64,000 bases of DNA, from positions 3,295,001-3,359,000 of the forward strand of contig NZ_CP023777.1 in assembly GCF_002557795.1 (NCBI RefSeq), given 5' to 3'. The notes under the pieces were generated by a model that worked only from the letters and a program-made list of their open reading frames with translations, made no database searches and was not told where the DNA came from. Positions 9,218 through 18,192 of the stretch are shown one piece after another (the first letter of the stretch is position 1; each line of letters begins with the position of its first letter). The position numbers were made by a program, and so were the translations under genes. This DNA comes from Chitinophaga caeni (GTDB lineage Bacteria > Bacteroidota > Bacteroidia > Chitinophagales > Chitinophagaceae).

Positions 9218-9258
9218 TCATTAAGCGGCATGCCGTGATTTTATTTATTAATGATTAC

Positions 9259-9290
9259 CAAAACAGCCCAATGGGCTTGACCCCGTTTTG
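9259..9290 (+). promoter_or_regulatory. Hairpin directly before the start codon
   Basis: CAAAAC pairs with GTTTTG and, inside it, AGCCC pairs with GGGCT across a 3-nt loop, with a bulge on the 3' side. The ATG of the DUF4135 gene lies 2 nt after the stem, so folding would cover the region where a ribosome must bind. It could control translation of the operon's first gene. Confidence 0.4.
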
Positions 9291-9292
9291 TT

Positions 9293-11281
9293 ATGAATTA
9301 TAATGAACTCGTTGCTGAATTGAAGCGCTTGGGCGTAACCCCGCCCGATACTTACAGGGCCTCGTTGTACCTCGATTACTTGCAAGCTGCCCAGCAGTAT
9401 TTTTCCAGCGCGGCGGGAATGAATATTCCCGCGAATAATTACAATTTTGTAAGATCGGCTGTACGGTCAACAAATTTACTCAACGAGATGGCCGAGGTTT
9501 TTGACCTTTACATCGGGGCGGCTGTTGAGCAGGCATTATTTGTGAATGCAGGCAATAATTGGGATTATGCACAATTTTTTAATAATGTCATCCTGGGAAA
9601 TAACTATGCTGCTAATTTGGCTGCTTTTAGAAATACTTATACTGTTTCTACTACCGCGCTTCAATTGGTTGATCAACATTTCCGGAATAATATCAGGGAA
9701 GCTTGCACTAGGGTTTTCAATGATCGTCCTTCTATAGCCACTTTCTATGAACAGATTTATAACCGCGCAATAATCGTCAGGTCATTAAAAAAAATTAAAT
9801 CATCCGGTTCCGATTTTCATAAGGGAGGTAAGCAAGTTTTAATATTAACCTACCTAGGTTCTTATGAAGGGCTTGATGATGAGGGGCAACAGGCCATTTT
9901 TTATGCTGATTATAAACTCGTGTATAAACCAAGCGATATTGAACTCGATTGTTTGATAGCAGGAAAATCTGGTGTTGTAAATGCTATCCATGACAATTTT
10001 ATGAACCGTAGTCTATTCGAAATATATAACGAACGCCTACGTATTTATAAAGCTGCAAATCCCGCTTTTGATGGTTTACCGGTAACTACTTACGGTATTC
10101 TGCCAATGGTATACCAATCTATACATGGCGGAGGTCCACCCTTACCTGTTAGAAACGCTTACGGTTACATTGAATATTTGAACCATGATCTAAATGGCGC
10201 CTGGATACAGTTTTTCGGTTATTACCCTTATGCCCAGAGCGACTACCTGATCTTTAAAAGCTTAGACAAGAATCAGATTATCAACGATTTCTATAGGACG
10301 GTGGGAGCGATGACTGCTATCGCGTGTACCTTTTCAATACAAGATTTGCATTTAGAAAACTTGAGGGTTAAGAATTATTTGCCCTACTTTATTGATATGG
10401 AAATATCCCTTACCAAGCCAACGGATATCATTGAAAATACGGTTCTTATTTCAAATGCACTCGGTGATGCAATAGGGGGGATTAATGGAATTTGCCTCGA
10501 AGCCCAGAAGATGGTTTGGGAAGTGAATGATCCGACTAATACGGGAAGAAACCTGGGTCTTGATTATACGGCTGTACCGGAGTTTTGCGAGAATAGGCTC
10601 TGGGAATGGGCGAATGTAGCTTATTACAAGAGAAATATACCTGTAAATGAAAACGTCTTACAATCTGGTTTTGATCAAGGTATGCTCATATTAAAAGAAG
10701 CGCAAGGTAATAATGATTTTAATGCCTGGTTTAATAGGATACAAGATGTAGTTGTGCGTTATATTCCTTTCCCAACGGCATATTTCAAAAATAATTTTAT
10801 TGCGACGTATTATTTGTCCCCTCAAAATGCAACGGGTAATACCGCTATGGCGACGTTGTTGCAAACGGCCTTAACGGATAAGTTTAACAACTATCAAGCA
10901 CCGGCAAACCCCAATTTTTTAGTATTGAATGGAGCACAATGCTTAACAGATTTGCTGGCGCTAGATATACCTATATATTATTACAGGGTGGGGATGCAGG
11001 ATATATTGGACTCGGATGGCAACCAGGTACAAATCCCCGCAACAATTCAAATAGATAATAATAACCCGCCACCCGCTACAGTACAGCAAAACGTTAATAT
11101 CGGCAGAAACACCTTCCTGGCTAATATTCCACCCTTTGCTATCATACAAGCACAACAGTTAAATATTTTAACGACCCCACTTTTATTCCTGCAAAGGAAA
11201 TTGGCCTTGTCCAATTCCATTAGTGACGGATTAGATGATGCTATCAAGAACCCGACCCTCGTAATCCCGATAAATAATTAA
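9293..11281 (+). CDS. Stand-alone LanM-type (DUF4135) dehydratase-like protein
   Basis: The 662-residue protein carries the kinase-like DUF4135 dehydratase domain of class II lanthipeptide synthetases. Visible motifs in order: SGSDFHKGGKQVLIL (171-185; the usual GDxHxxGRxV block), KLVYKPSD (208-215), DLHLENL (351-357) and YFIDMEISL (365-373). In LanM these residues bind ATP and Mg and act in Ser/Thr phosphorylation and phosphate elimination. The C-terminal LanC cyclase with its zinc Cys/His ligands is absent: the 290 residues after the domain show no such motif. No precursor peptide or LanT-like transporter is nearby. It heads a six-gene operon, with the next gene 6 nt away. It may modify one of the large partner proteins, or act as a kinase. 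The family call is firm, the role unknown. Confidence 0.8.
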   Translation: MNYNELVAELKRLGVTPPDTYRASLYLDYLQAAQQYFSSAAGMNIPANNYNFVRSAVRSTNLLNEMAEVFDLYIGAAVEQALFVNAGNNWDYAQFFNNVILGNNYAANLAAFRNTYTVSTTALQLVDQHFRNNIREACTRVFNDRPSIATFYEQIYNRAIIVRSLKKIKSSGSDFHKGGKQVLILTYLGSYEGLDDEGQQAIFYADYKLVYKPSDIELDCLIAGKSGVVNAIHDNFMNRSLFEIYNERLRIYKAANPAFDGLPVTTYGILPMVYQSIHGGGPPLPVRNAYGYIEYLNHDLNGAWIQFFGYYPYAQSDYLIFKSLDKNQIINDFYRTVGAMTAIACTFSIQDLHLENLRVKNYLPYFIDMEISLTKPTDIIENTVLISNALGDAIGGINGICLEAQKMVWEVNDPTNTGRNLGLDYTAVPEFCENRLWEWANVAYYKRNIPVNENVLQSGFDQGMLILKEAQGNNDFNAWFNRIQDVVVRYIPFPTAYFKNNFIATYYLSPQNATGNTAMATLLQTALTDKFNNYQAPANPNFLVLNGAQCLTDLLALDIPIYYYRVGMQDILDSDGNQVQIPATIQIDNNNPPPATVQQNVNIGRNTFLANIPPFAIIQAQQLNILTTPLLFLQRKLALSNSISDGLDDAIKNPTLVIPINN

Positions 11282-11287
11282 ACTCCC

Positions 11288-14200
11288 ATGGCTAGTTTAA
11301 TCGAACAAATCATAAATGATATCGAAGCTATCCCAATCGAACCTGGTGGTAGTTTGACCTTGGCTGCTTCAGATTTCGATCTGCCGTTCATGACCGCATT
11401 TTTTAACGACGTTTTATTACAGGATTCCCTGGTGTTGCAGGACGCGGTAAAGAATGCTACGGGAAATACCGCCATAACCCTTAACGGGAAGAGCGGTTTG
11501 TTTGGTTATATAAACCTTGCTTTAGAAATTAGTTTTTACGAGGAAGATGAACAGGTGAAGGCTAAAGTTTATGCTGTATTCCCCGCTACTTATAATCCCA
11601 TTTTGCCGGTAATTAACTGGATGCAGGCCGCCGATCTTTCCTTTACTAAAATATTGTACGAAGAGAATACCGTAGTTGATTTTAAATTTGATTTCAGTAT
11701 ATGCAGTTCCAGCTACCGGGATGTAACTTTACCTGTTTTACTGCAAAATTCCGGCGCGGCTGATTGGGAAATCAATTTAACCGGTAATGATAATAAAGCC
11801 ATCACGATTGATCAACTGGTAGCGTTGTTGGCAGGACAATCCGTGGATGATTTTTTACCCGCCCAATTGGTGAATATCCTCGCGGGTCTCAGCCTGAATA
11901 ATTTATCTACCCGGTATAACGTGGAGTTACATACCATCAATTTTTTCTCTATCGGGATCGGTGTGACCAACGGTTGGGCAATCGTGGAGGATGCCGTGGT
12001 ATTGCTACCGGGACTTCAAATCAATTTATCGCTCTTTAAATTTACCGAGAAGTCCAACTGGCTTACTTCGGCATCGGTCCTGGGTACCTTCGTATTGGGA
12101 GGTGTAAACGTTCCCGTTTATCTCGGCGCCATCATGGGGAGTACCACTACCTGGACTTTCGGTTTGCAGCCGGATACTACCGTTACCTTGCCAAGCTTTT
12201 CCGATTTGTTGGGTTTAGCCGGGGGACAGGTTTTTTTGAACTCTTTACCTTCGGGGCTCAGTGAAATTCCGGAAATTATTGTCAATACGCTCGCGATAGA
12301 ATTTGATGCAACGAAGAATGTATTGACCCGCCTCGCTTTCGGTGTAAATACGGGTAGTAGTTGGCCTATTATCGAAGGTTATTTTTCGATAGCAAAAATT
12401 TACATAGCATTTGATACCAGGGATGTAAACAATCCGCTGACAAGAAATATTTACGGGACGCTCAATGGTTTGTTCGAAGTCGGTACGGGGAATTTATTGA
12501 TGTGCTCTATCGATAAAACGGAAGATAACCCTGATTGGATGGTTACCGCCGGTTTGCCTCCGGGTAAGACCTTGAGTCTTACCGCCATCGCTTTACAATT
12601 ATTTGAAGGAAAAGTTACCGTACCCGCGAGCATTCCTGATTTCAAGTTTTCTACCTTGTTGATAACGGTTGTTCCTTCAAAGCAATCTTTTCAGTTCGAA
12701 GCCCGCTCAACGGATGTTTGGAAAATAACGGAATCTATTTCAGTAGATGCATTCGACCTGGTATTCTCCAGGAACCCGGATGATGCCGAGAACCCGATTC
12801 AAGGCAATGTGTCTACCACCTTGAACATTGCAAGTGTAGGGGTGTTTTTATCAGCATCGATTAATAGTACTACGGATAGCGGTTGGCAATTCTCCGGCAA
12901 AACAAAGCCGGGAGATCCTATCGTGATTGGCGATGTTATTGCATACGTCGTGCAAAAATTCGGCGTAGATCAACCCCCGGCTTGGATACGCACTACCAGT
13001 TTACAAGATTTATCGGTGGCTTTTAACTCGGCCACCAAGGACTTCTCATTCGGAGCAACTGCCAAGATAAAATTTACATCCACCGAATTGGCCATCCAGG
13101 TAGGATTCAGTTTACAACATGAGGATGCCGGTAAATACAAAAATGTACTGTCGGGTATTATTACGATTCAGCATATCGATGGCGGCGCTTCGGAATTTAA
13201 AATCGATTTTGAAACCGGTACGGATAACACGAAACTAACCGCTGCTTGGAAAGCCAAGGATGCATCGGAATATTTGCAATTTGCAGATTTACTGAATGCT
13301 TTCGGTTTCAATGCTCCCAGCATCCCGGAAGGGTTAGACTTGGCCCTGTCGGCGGCGACCATCATTTATGATTTTACAAATTCCAGCCTGGCTTTATCCA
13401 TTCAATCTGCTAATTACGGTAAGGCGGTGTTTATCGCGATGCGGAATCCTGCGGATCAGCAATGGGTGTACTTCTTCGGCCTCGCTTCAGACCTGGTCAT
13501 CAACTTGGCGAACTTACCGATCATCGATAAATTGACTTTTATCGATGCCGGGAAACTTGAAATTACGGCTATCGATGTAAACTTCGTTTCTACGGCAACA
13601 TCTGCGGCGCTGGCTGTGCTATTGAATCAACAGATCAAGGCGTTATTGCCGGATGAGAAGAATATCCCGGCGCTACCTGCTGAAGGCATGGACGGAACCG
13701 TATCCTTTTCAATGACGGTTAATATCGGCGGAACCTTATACCCGGTTAACCTGGTACTGGGCGGTTCAAATAATGACCAAGCCCTCGTAACGCTTGACAG
13801 TGGAGAAGAAGTCAAAACCAAGTGGTTCAACATACAGAAGAATTTCGGACCGCTTTATTTCGATAAGATTGGTTTGGGTTATAAAGACTCCCGGATTTAC
13901 GTAATGGTGAACGTCACCGCAACGGCTAGCGGCTTGAGTCTTGCCCTGAACGGCTTCGGAATTTCTTCACCGGTTACCACCTTCGAAATATCATTCACGA
14001 TAAGCGGTATCTCCATAACCTATAATAACGGGCCTATATTAATCAGCGGTGGCTTGATGGGCTCATTTAGCCCGGTAAATTTATACGGGGATATCCTGAT
14101 TAAAACATCTGCCCTGGCAATTGGGGGCATCGGCGGATATACAGAGTTGGAAGGGAAGCCTTCGATGTTCTTGTATGCCGTATTAAACTTCCCGATTGGC

Positions 14201-16036
14201 GGGCCGCCGTTTTTCTTTATTACGGGTTTATCCGCGGGATTCGGATTTAACAGGAAGTTACTGATTCCCGGGATAGAAGGGGTGTCTACATTTCCGTTCG
14301 TTGTTTGGGCCATGCCGGGTAGCGGTGCGCCGGTGCCTGATCCTACAAAGGATTTAGCAGCGCAGGTCAATAGTGTTTTGGCCGATATCGAAAATAAGGG
14401 AATCGTTGCACCGGAAGTTGGAAGCTCGTGGTTAGCGGCCGGTATTTGTTTTACTTCTTTCGAGATGGTCAACTCCTTCGTATTGGTTACCGTGATATTC
14501 GGAACGAGGTTCGAAATTGACCTGCTGGGTTTATCTAGGATCGTGATCCCGCCTGGTTCGGGTGGCAGCACCGGTATTCCGCCGGTTGCTTTCGCGGAAC
14601 TGGCGATCAAAGCATCGTACGTGGATGGAACGGGGTTAATATCTATCGAAGGACAACTTACTGAAAACTCGTACGTGTTATCCCGGTCCTGCCATCTCAC
14701 GGGTGGATTTGCATTTTATTTTTGGTTTAGCGGTGATCATGAAGGGGATTTCGTGATTTCACTCGGTGGTTATAATCCCAATTATGATGTACCGCGAAAT
14801 TACCCGAAGGTACCGAGGTTGGGCGCTAATTGGAAGGTAGACGGCAACTTGTTAATCAGCGGTAGTTTATACTTTGCACTTACCTCCAATGCCGTGATGG
14901 CAGGGGGACTGCTAGAGGCTGTATGGAGCAGTGGCGGTATCAGGGCATGGTTCATATTGCAAGCCGACTTCCTGATTATGTGGAAACCCTTCCATTATGA
15001 TATTGTTGCTAACACGGATATCGGCGCTTCATTCACGATCAACTTATTATTTACGAAGAAAACCATCACGATACATGTAGGGGTGGGTTTGCATGTTTGG
15101 GGACCCGAGTTTAGCGGTAAGGCAAAAATTAAAGTAGCGATCATATCCTTCACAATTTCCTTCGGTGCGGGCGATACAAATATTCAAAAATCTATTTCTT
15201 GGGATGAATTTATTGGGGAAATGTTGCCCCAGAAGGCTGGCAGTAACAGGACTCTAACCGGTAATGCAAACCCGGATATCTGTAAAATAAAAGTAACGAA
15301 TGGATTACTGCAACAATTAAGTGATGTTGAAGGTGAATTAAACTGGGTAGTGAATAGCTCGCAACTCGAAATTATAACGGAATCGATCATACCTTCTAAA
15401 GATTATGATATTAAAAATAGCTTGTCGCCGCAAATCCAAATCGTGCATAGAAATCTTGCGAAGGCCGCTTCGGCAAATACAGATTTCGGTGTACGACCCG
15501 TGGGCTTGGCTTCCGCTGATTTCCAATCGAAGCATATCGTTCAAATCACTTCAAGCAGCGGGGATGCTTACACTTTCCACGCCGAACCGGTATTTAAAAA
15601 TATTCCTAAGGGGCTCTGGCAGAAAATCAGTTTCAATAGATCCGGCAACCCCGATGTAGGAGATCCGTTAAATGATACGACGCTTACCAACGTGTTGACA
15701 GGTTTTAGTTTGAAACCCTTCATAGAAACACCAGCCACGGCTTTAACAGTCTTGATGCAATATTTGCAATATAATGTTAACCCGCCGCAGCAACATTTTT
15801 CCTGGGTCAATACATACATACCCGGGGACGATGATTTTCAAGGTGAAACCGTGCCCGGAACCATCATGGATACCGCGGCGCAACAAAATCGTTCCATGTT
15901 AATCGCTGCAATTCCCGACCTGGGGTTTGATATTTATTCGAATGTTGATGTTGTAACATTAGCCGATCCTTCTACATATTATCTATTAGCTGCACCCTTG
16001 TTGCGTTTACTGGGGGAAGAAAAAACTACCGTATGA
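11288..16036 (+). CDS. Giant DUF6603-like beta-rich protein, 1582 residues
   Basis: No signal peptide or membrane anchor is visible. The first about 900 residues are a long series of beta-strand stretches with repeated amphipathic LGxxxxxFxF-type phrases and few Cys. The region about 980-1330 fits DUF6603: an AMPGSGAPVPDPT segment, RSCHLTGGFAFYFWFSG, GDFVISLGGYNPNYDVP, YPKVPRLGANW, MAGGLLEAVW and WKPFHYD. DUF6603 proteins are known from scattered bacteria and fungi and have no assigned function. The C-terminal 250 residues are a separate less conserved part. It starts 6 nt after the DUF4135 gene and overlaps the next gene by 4 nt (ATGA), so translation is coupled. The DUF number is recalled from motif pattern, not searched. 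Confidence 0.7.
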   Translation: MASLIEQIINDIEAIPIEPGGSLTLAASDFDLPFMTAFFNDVLLQDSLVLQDAVKNATGNTAITLNGKSGLFGYINLALEISFYEEDEQVKAKVYAVFPATYNPILPVINWMQAADLSFTKILYEENTVVDFKFDFSICSSSYRDVTLPVLLQNSGAADWEINLTGNDNKAITIDQLVALLAGQSVDDFLPAQLVNILAGLSLNNLSTRYNVELHTINFFSIGIGVTNGWAIVEDAVVLLPGLQINLSLFKFTEKSNWLTSASVLGTFVLGGVNVPVYLGAIMGSTTTWTFGLQPDTTVTLPSFSDLLGLAGGQVFLNSLPSGLSEIPEIIVNTLAIEFDATKNVLTRLAFGVNTGSSWPIIEGYFSIAKIYIAFDTRDVNNPLTRNIYGTLNGLFEVGTGNLLMCSIDKTEDNPDWMVTAGLPPGKTLSLTAIALQLFEGKVTVPASIPDFKFSTLLITVVPSKQSFQFEARSTDVWKITESISVDAFDLVFSRNPDDAENPIQGNVSTTLNIASVGVFLSASINSTTDSGWQFSGKTKPGDPIVIGDVIAYVVQKFGVDQPPAWIRTTSLQDLSVAFNSATKDFSFGATAKIKFTSTELAIQVGFSLQHEDAGKYKNVLSGIITIQHIDGGASEFKIDFETGTDNTKLTAAWKAKDASEYLQFADLLNAFGFNAPSIPEGLDLALSAATIIYDFTNSSLALSIQSANYGKAVFIAMRNPADQQWVYFFGLASDLVINLANLPIIDKLTFIDAGKLEITAIDVNFVSTATSAALAVLLNQQIKALLPDEKNIPALPAEGMDGTVSFSMTVNIGGTLYPVNLVLGGSNNDQALVTLDSGEEVKTKWFNIQKNFGPLYFDKIGLGYKDSRIYVMVNVTATASGLSLALNGFGISSPVTTFEISFTISGISITYNNGPILISGGLMGSFSPVNLYGDILIKTSALAIGGIGGYTELEGKPSMFLYAVLNFPIGGPPFFFITGLSAGFGFNRKLLIPGIEGVSTFPFVVWAMPGSGAPVPDPTKDLAAQVNSVLADIENKGIVAPEVGSSWLAAGICFTSFEMVNSFVLVTVIFGTRFEIDLLGLSRIVIPPGSGGSTGIPPVAFAELAIKASYVDGTGLISIEGQLTENSYVLSRSCHLTGGFAFYFWFSGDHEGDFVISLGGYNPNYDVPRNYPKVPRLGANWKVDGNLLISGSLYFALTSNAVMAGGLLEAVWSSGGIRAWFILQADFLIMWKPFHYDIVANTDIGASFTINLLFTKKTITIHVGVGLHVWGPEFSGKAKIKVAIISFTISFGAGDTNIQKSISWDEFIGEMLPQKAGSNRTLTGNANPDICKIKVTNGLLQQLSDVEGELNWVVNSSQLEIITESIIPSKDYDIKNSLSPQIQIVHRNLAKAASANTDFGVRPVGLASADFQSKHIVQITSSSGDAYTFHAEPVFKNIPKGLWQKISFNRSGNPDVGDPLNDTTLTNVLTGFSLKPFIETPATALTVLMQYLQYNVNPPQQHFSWVNTYIPGDDDFQGETVPGTIMDTAAQQNRSMLIAAIPDLGFDIYSNVDVVTLADPSTYYLLAAPLLRLLGEEKTTV

Positions 16037-18189
16037 AAATAACTTTGCAAGATGCTGAAAGGGAGATGACTTTCATCGAGTACGAAATGCCGGCGCTGAA
16101 GTCGGCAGAATACACCGTGAAAGTTACGCAGGAGACAAATCAAGATCCCGGCACTTTCTCAAGCTCCCGGAAGTTTGCCGTTACATCGGAAAGATTTTCT
16201 ATCGATGTGAACGATATCGATTCGGTATTTCCACAGAATTTGGCCAACGGTTCTTTTGATAAGGCGGTACCACATGTTTTATTCAACAAGAAGAACTTAC
16301 CCTGGGAACGGTTCAGTATTAAAAATAATGATAAGGCGCCCTGGTTGGCTATATTGTTATTCGATGAAGGATCTCAACCTAAGATCAATAAGTTGCAAGC
16401 AAAAGATCTTGTTCCTGCCGGTACAACTATCACGGTAGCCGGATCCAGCGTTACCGGTACCGGTACGATGGCGAACAATATTTTTTCTTATCCCGGTTTG
16501 CAGCAGTTAAGTTACGGGGAAACGCCGGATGAAAGTTGCAACGTCATCGATATCCCGCTGGATTTATTCAACCAAGTGGCGCCATCAGCGCAAGATCTAC
16601 CTTACCTGGCGCACATCAGGCAAATGGAGACGCTCGATAAAACAGATGCGCTGGCTAATTTATTAGAAGACTTCGCCCTCGTTATCGGGAACCGTTTGCC
16701 GCAAGTCGATCAACCGAGTTATGCATACTTGGTTTCATTGGAAGATTTCGGTGAATACTTACCTGGAAATGATGGAACGAATAATATCCCGGCAGGTAAA
16801 AATACAGTCCGGTTATTAAGTTATATGAATTGGAGTTACACCGCCAATCATCAAGATCAATCCTTTACCGATTTACTGGAAGGTTTGAATAAAACAGCGG
16901 ACGGTAAGCAGGAGTTGACGGTTTTACAAGTTCCGTTCCACGGCGAAAGTCCCAGTAATGAAGCGGTACAACTCGCCTTGACCAAGCAGAAATCAGGTAG
17001 TCTCAGTACCACCGACGCAACAATTCTAGCTAAGAATGCTGTTATGATGGGTTATACACCTCATGGTCACTCGATGCGCTTCGGTGGGCATTCTGTTTCC
17101 TGGTACCGCGGTCCCTTAACGTCTTTCAATATCGTGAACAAATTAGGCTTCCCGGTTTCCTGCCCGGATGCCGTAACGGGTTACAACCCTGAAACGGGGA
17201 TGTTCGATGTTTCTTACGGCGCAGCTTGGCAATTGGGACAATTGTTAGCCTTGCAAAATAAGAGTTTCTCTTCCGAATTATATAATTGGAAGAAGAGTTT
17301 ATACGCGTACCAGGTGTTGGAGGCAGAACAATCCATCATCGCTAATAAATACAAGGGCATCAATGCTTTTGAACATATTTTTTCCCGCCGGATAACGAAG
17401 ATGGAATCCACTTTGGATATCCCGGAAAATATTGTTGAATGGATGGGCAGGCTCAGCCTTCTGTGCGGTGTACCGTTTAATTACCTCGTACCGGATGAAC
17501 GCATGTTGCCACCGGAATCGCTCCGCTTTTTTTATATCGATAATTGTTGGATCGATGCATTGATGGACGGTGCATTTAGCATTGGAAGAGCTACAACTGC
17601 ATCTATGACTATCGAAGCGCCACACCTGGAAAGATTGAAAATGCATGCGCGTGGAAAGGCGGCCGGTTTCAGGTTGCGAAAAGCGAGGGTAAGCGATTGC
17701 AACAATGTTGACGGGATAATTACCGGGTGTTTATTGCGTTCCGCCCTGCTGGCTGGCTGGCCGGGGTTGGAAATAGTAGGTTATAGCGATAAAGATGCTG
17801 GGAACGAGATATGCAAACTTAGAATGGATAGACTTTCTGACGAGGTCATCATCTGCATTTTCAACGGTGACATACAGCGGGTTTCCCTGCGCGAGCCACC
17901 TGAATCTTTGCATTCTGGCGTCGACGGTGAAGCCCCGGATTATTATACCGGTTTGCGGGTAGTACAGGGTGAAGGTACACCGGGAAAGGGGATTGAAGGA
18001 GCTAGAGCCGACATACCCACGCGCAACGGAACCGCTACTTTGCAAATGGGAATCGCGGCGGAGAATATGAAAACGGTATTAAATGCCCCGCCTTTGAATG
18101 AAGGTATAGAGGATTTTAATTCCTCGCAATTTGCACTGGAGATGGTGAAGGGAGCAGTGAAAGTTGATTTTGTAAACGACAAAAGTTAA
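16033..18189 (+). CDS. Conserved hypothetical protein, 718 residues
   Basis: A soluble protein without signal peptide or membrane helices. The N-terminal half is mixed beta (residues 1-160) followed by alpha/beta. The segment FDVSYGAAWQLGQLLALQNK with FSSELYNWKKSL (about 394-425) is a helical stretch I have seen in large uncharacterised proteins that accompany DUF6603 proteins. The motif GHSMRFGGHSVSWYRGPL (about 345-362) has three His within 16 residues plus Arg and Trp and could be a metal or phosphate site. Its start codon overlaps the stop of the DUF6603 gene. No function can be assigned. A structural subunit of an assembly with its neighbours is an inference from the operon. Confidence 0.6.
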   Translation: MKITLQDAEREMTFIEYEMPALKSAEYTVKVTQETNQDPGTFSSSRKFAVTSERFSIDVNDIDSVFPQNLANGSFDKAVPHVLFNKKNLPWERFSIKNNDKAPWLAILLFDEGSQPKINKLQAKDLVPAGTTITVAGSSVTGTGTMANNIFSYPGLQQLSYGETPDESCNVIDIPLDLFNQVAPSAQDLPYLAHIRQMETLDKTDALANLLEDFALVIGNRLPQVDQPSYAYLVSLEDFGEYLPGNDGTNNIPAGKNTVRLLSYMNWSYTANHQDQSFTDLLEGLNKTADGKQELTVLQVPFHGESPSNEAVQLALTKQKSGSLSTTDATILAKNAVMMGYTPHGHSMRFGGHSVSWYRGPLTSFNIVNKLGFPVSCPDAVTGYNPETGMFDVSYGAAWQLGQLLALQNKSFSSELYNWKKSLYAYQVLEAEQSIIANKYKGINAFEHIFSRRITKMESTLDIPENIVEWMGRLSLLCGVPFNYLVPDERMLPPESLRFFYIDNCWIDALMDGAFSIGRATTASMTIEAPHLERLKMHARGKAAGFRLRKARVSDCNNVDGIITGCLLRSALLAGWPGLEIVGYSDKDAGNEICKLRMDRLSDEVIICIFNGDIQRVSLREPPESLHSGVDGEAPDYYTGLRVVQGEGTPGKGIEGARADIPTRNGTATLQMGIAAENMKTVLNAPPLNEGIEDFNSSQFALEMVKGAVKVDFVNDKS

Positions 18190-18192
18190 AAA

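Larger units (their letters stand above)
8812..9292. other. Upstream region of the six-gene operon
   Basis: No gene is visible. The first 150 bp are very AT-rich. The right part carries two palindromes and a hairpin, listed separately, that run up to the start codon of the DUF4135 gene. No short reading frame here looks like a lanthipeptide precursor: there is no Cys/Ser/Thr-rich core and no Gly-Gly leader. Confidence 0.6.

Noticed and set aside
9293..11281. Complete class II lanthipeptide gene cluster
   Set aside because: There is no cyclase domain, no precursor peptide and no LanT-type exporter near the DUF4135 gene, so the usual product is not supported.
14020..14700. 226-residue minus-strand frame inside the DUF6603 gene
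   Set aside because: The plus-strand protein has recognisable domain motifs here, and the reverse product is Pro/Ser/Ile-rich without any motif.
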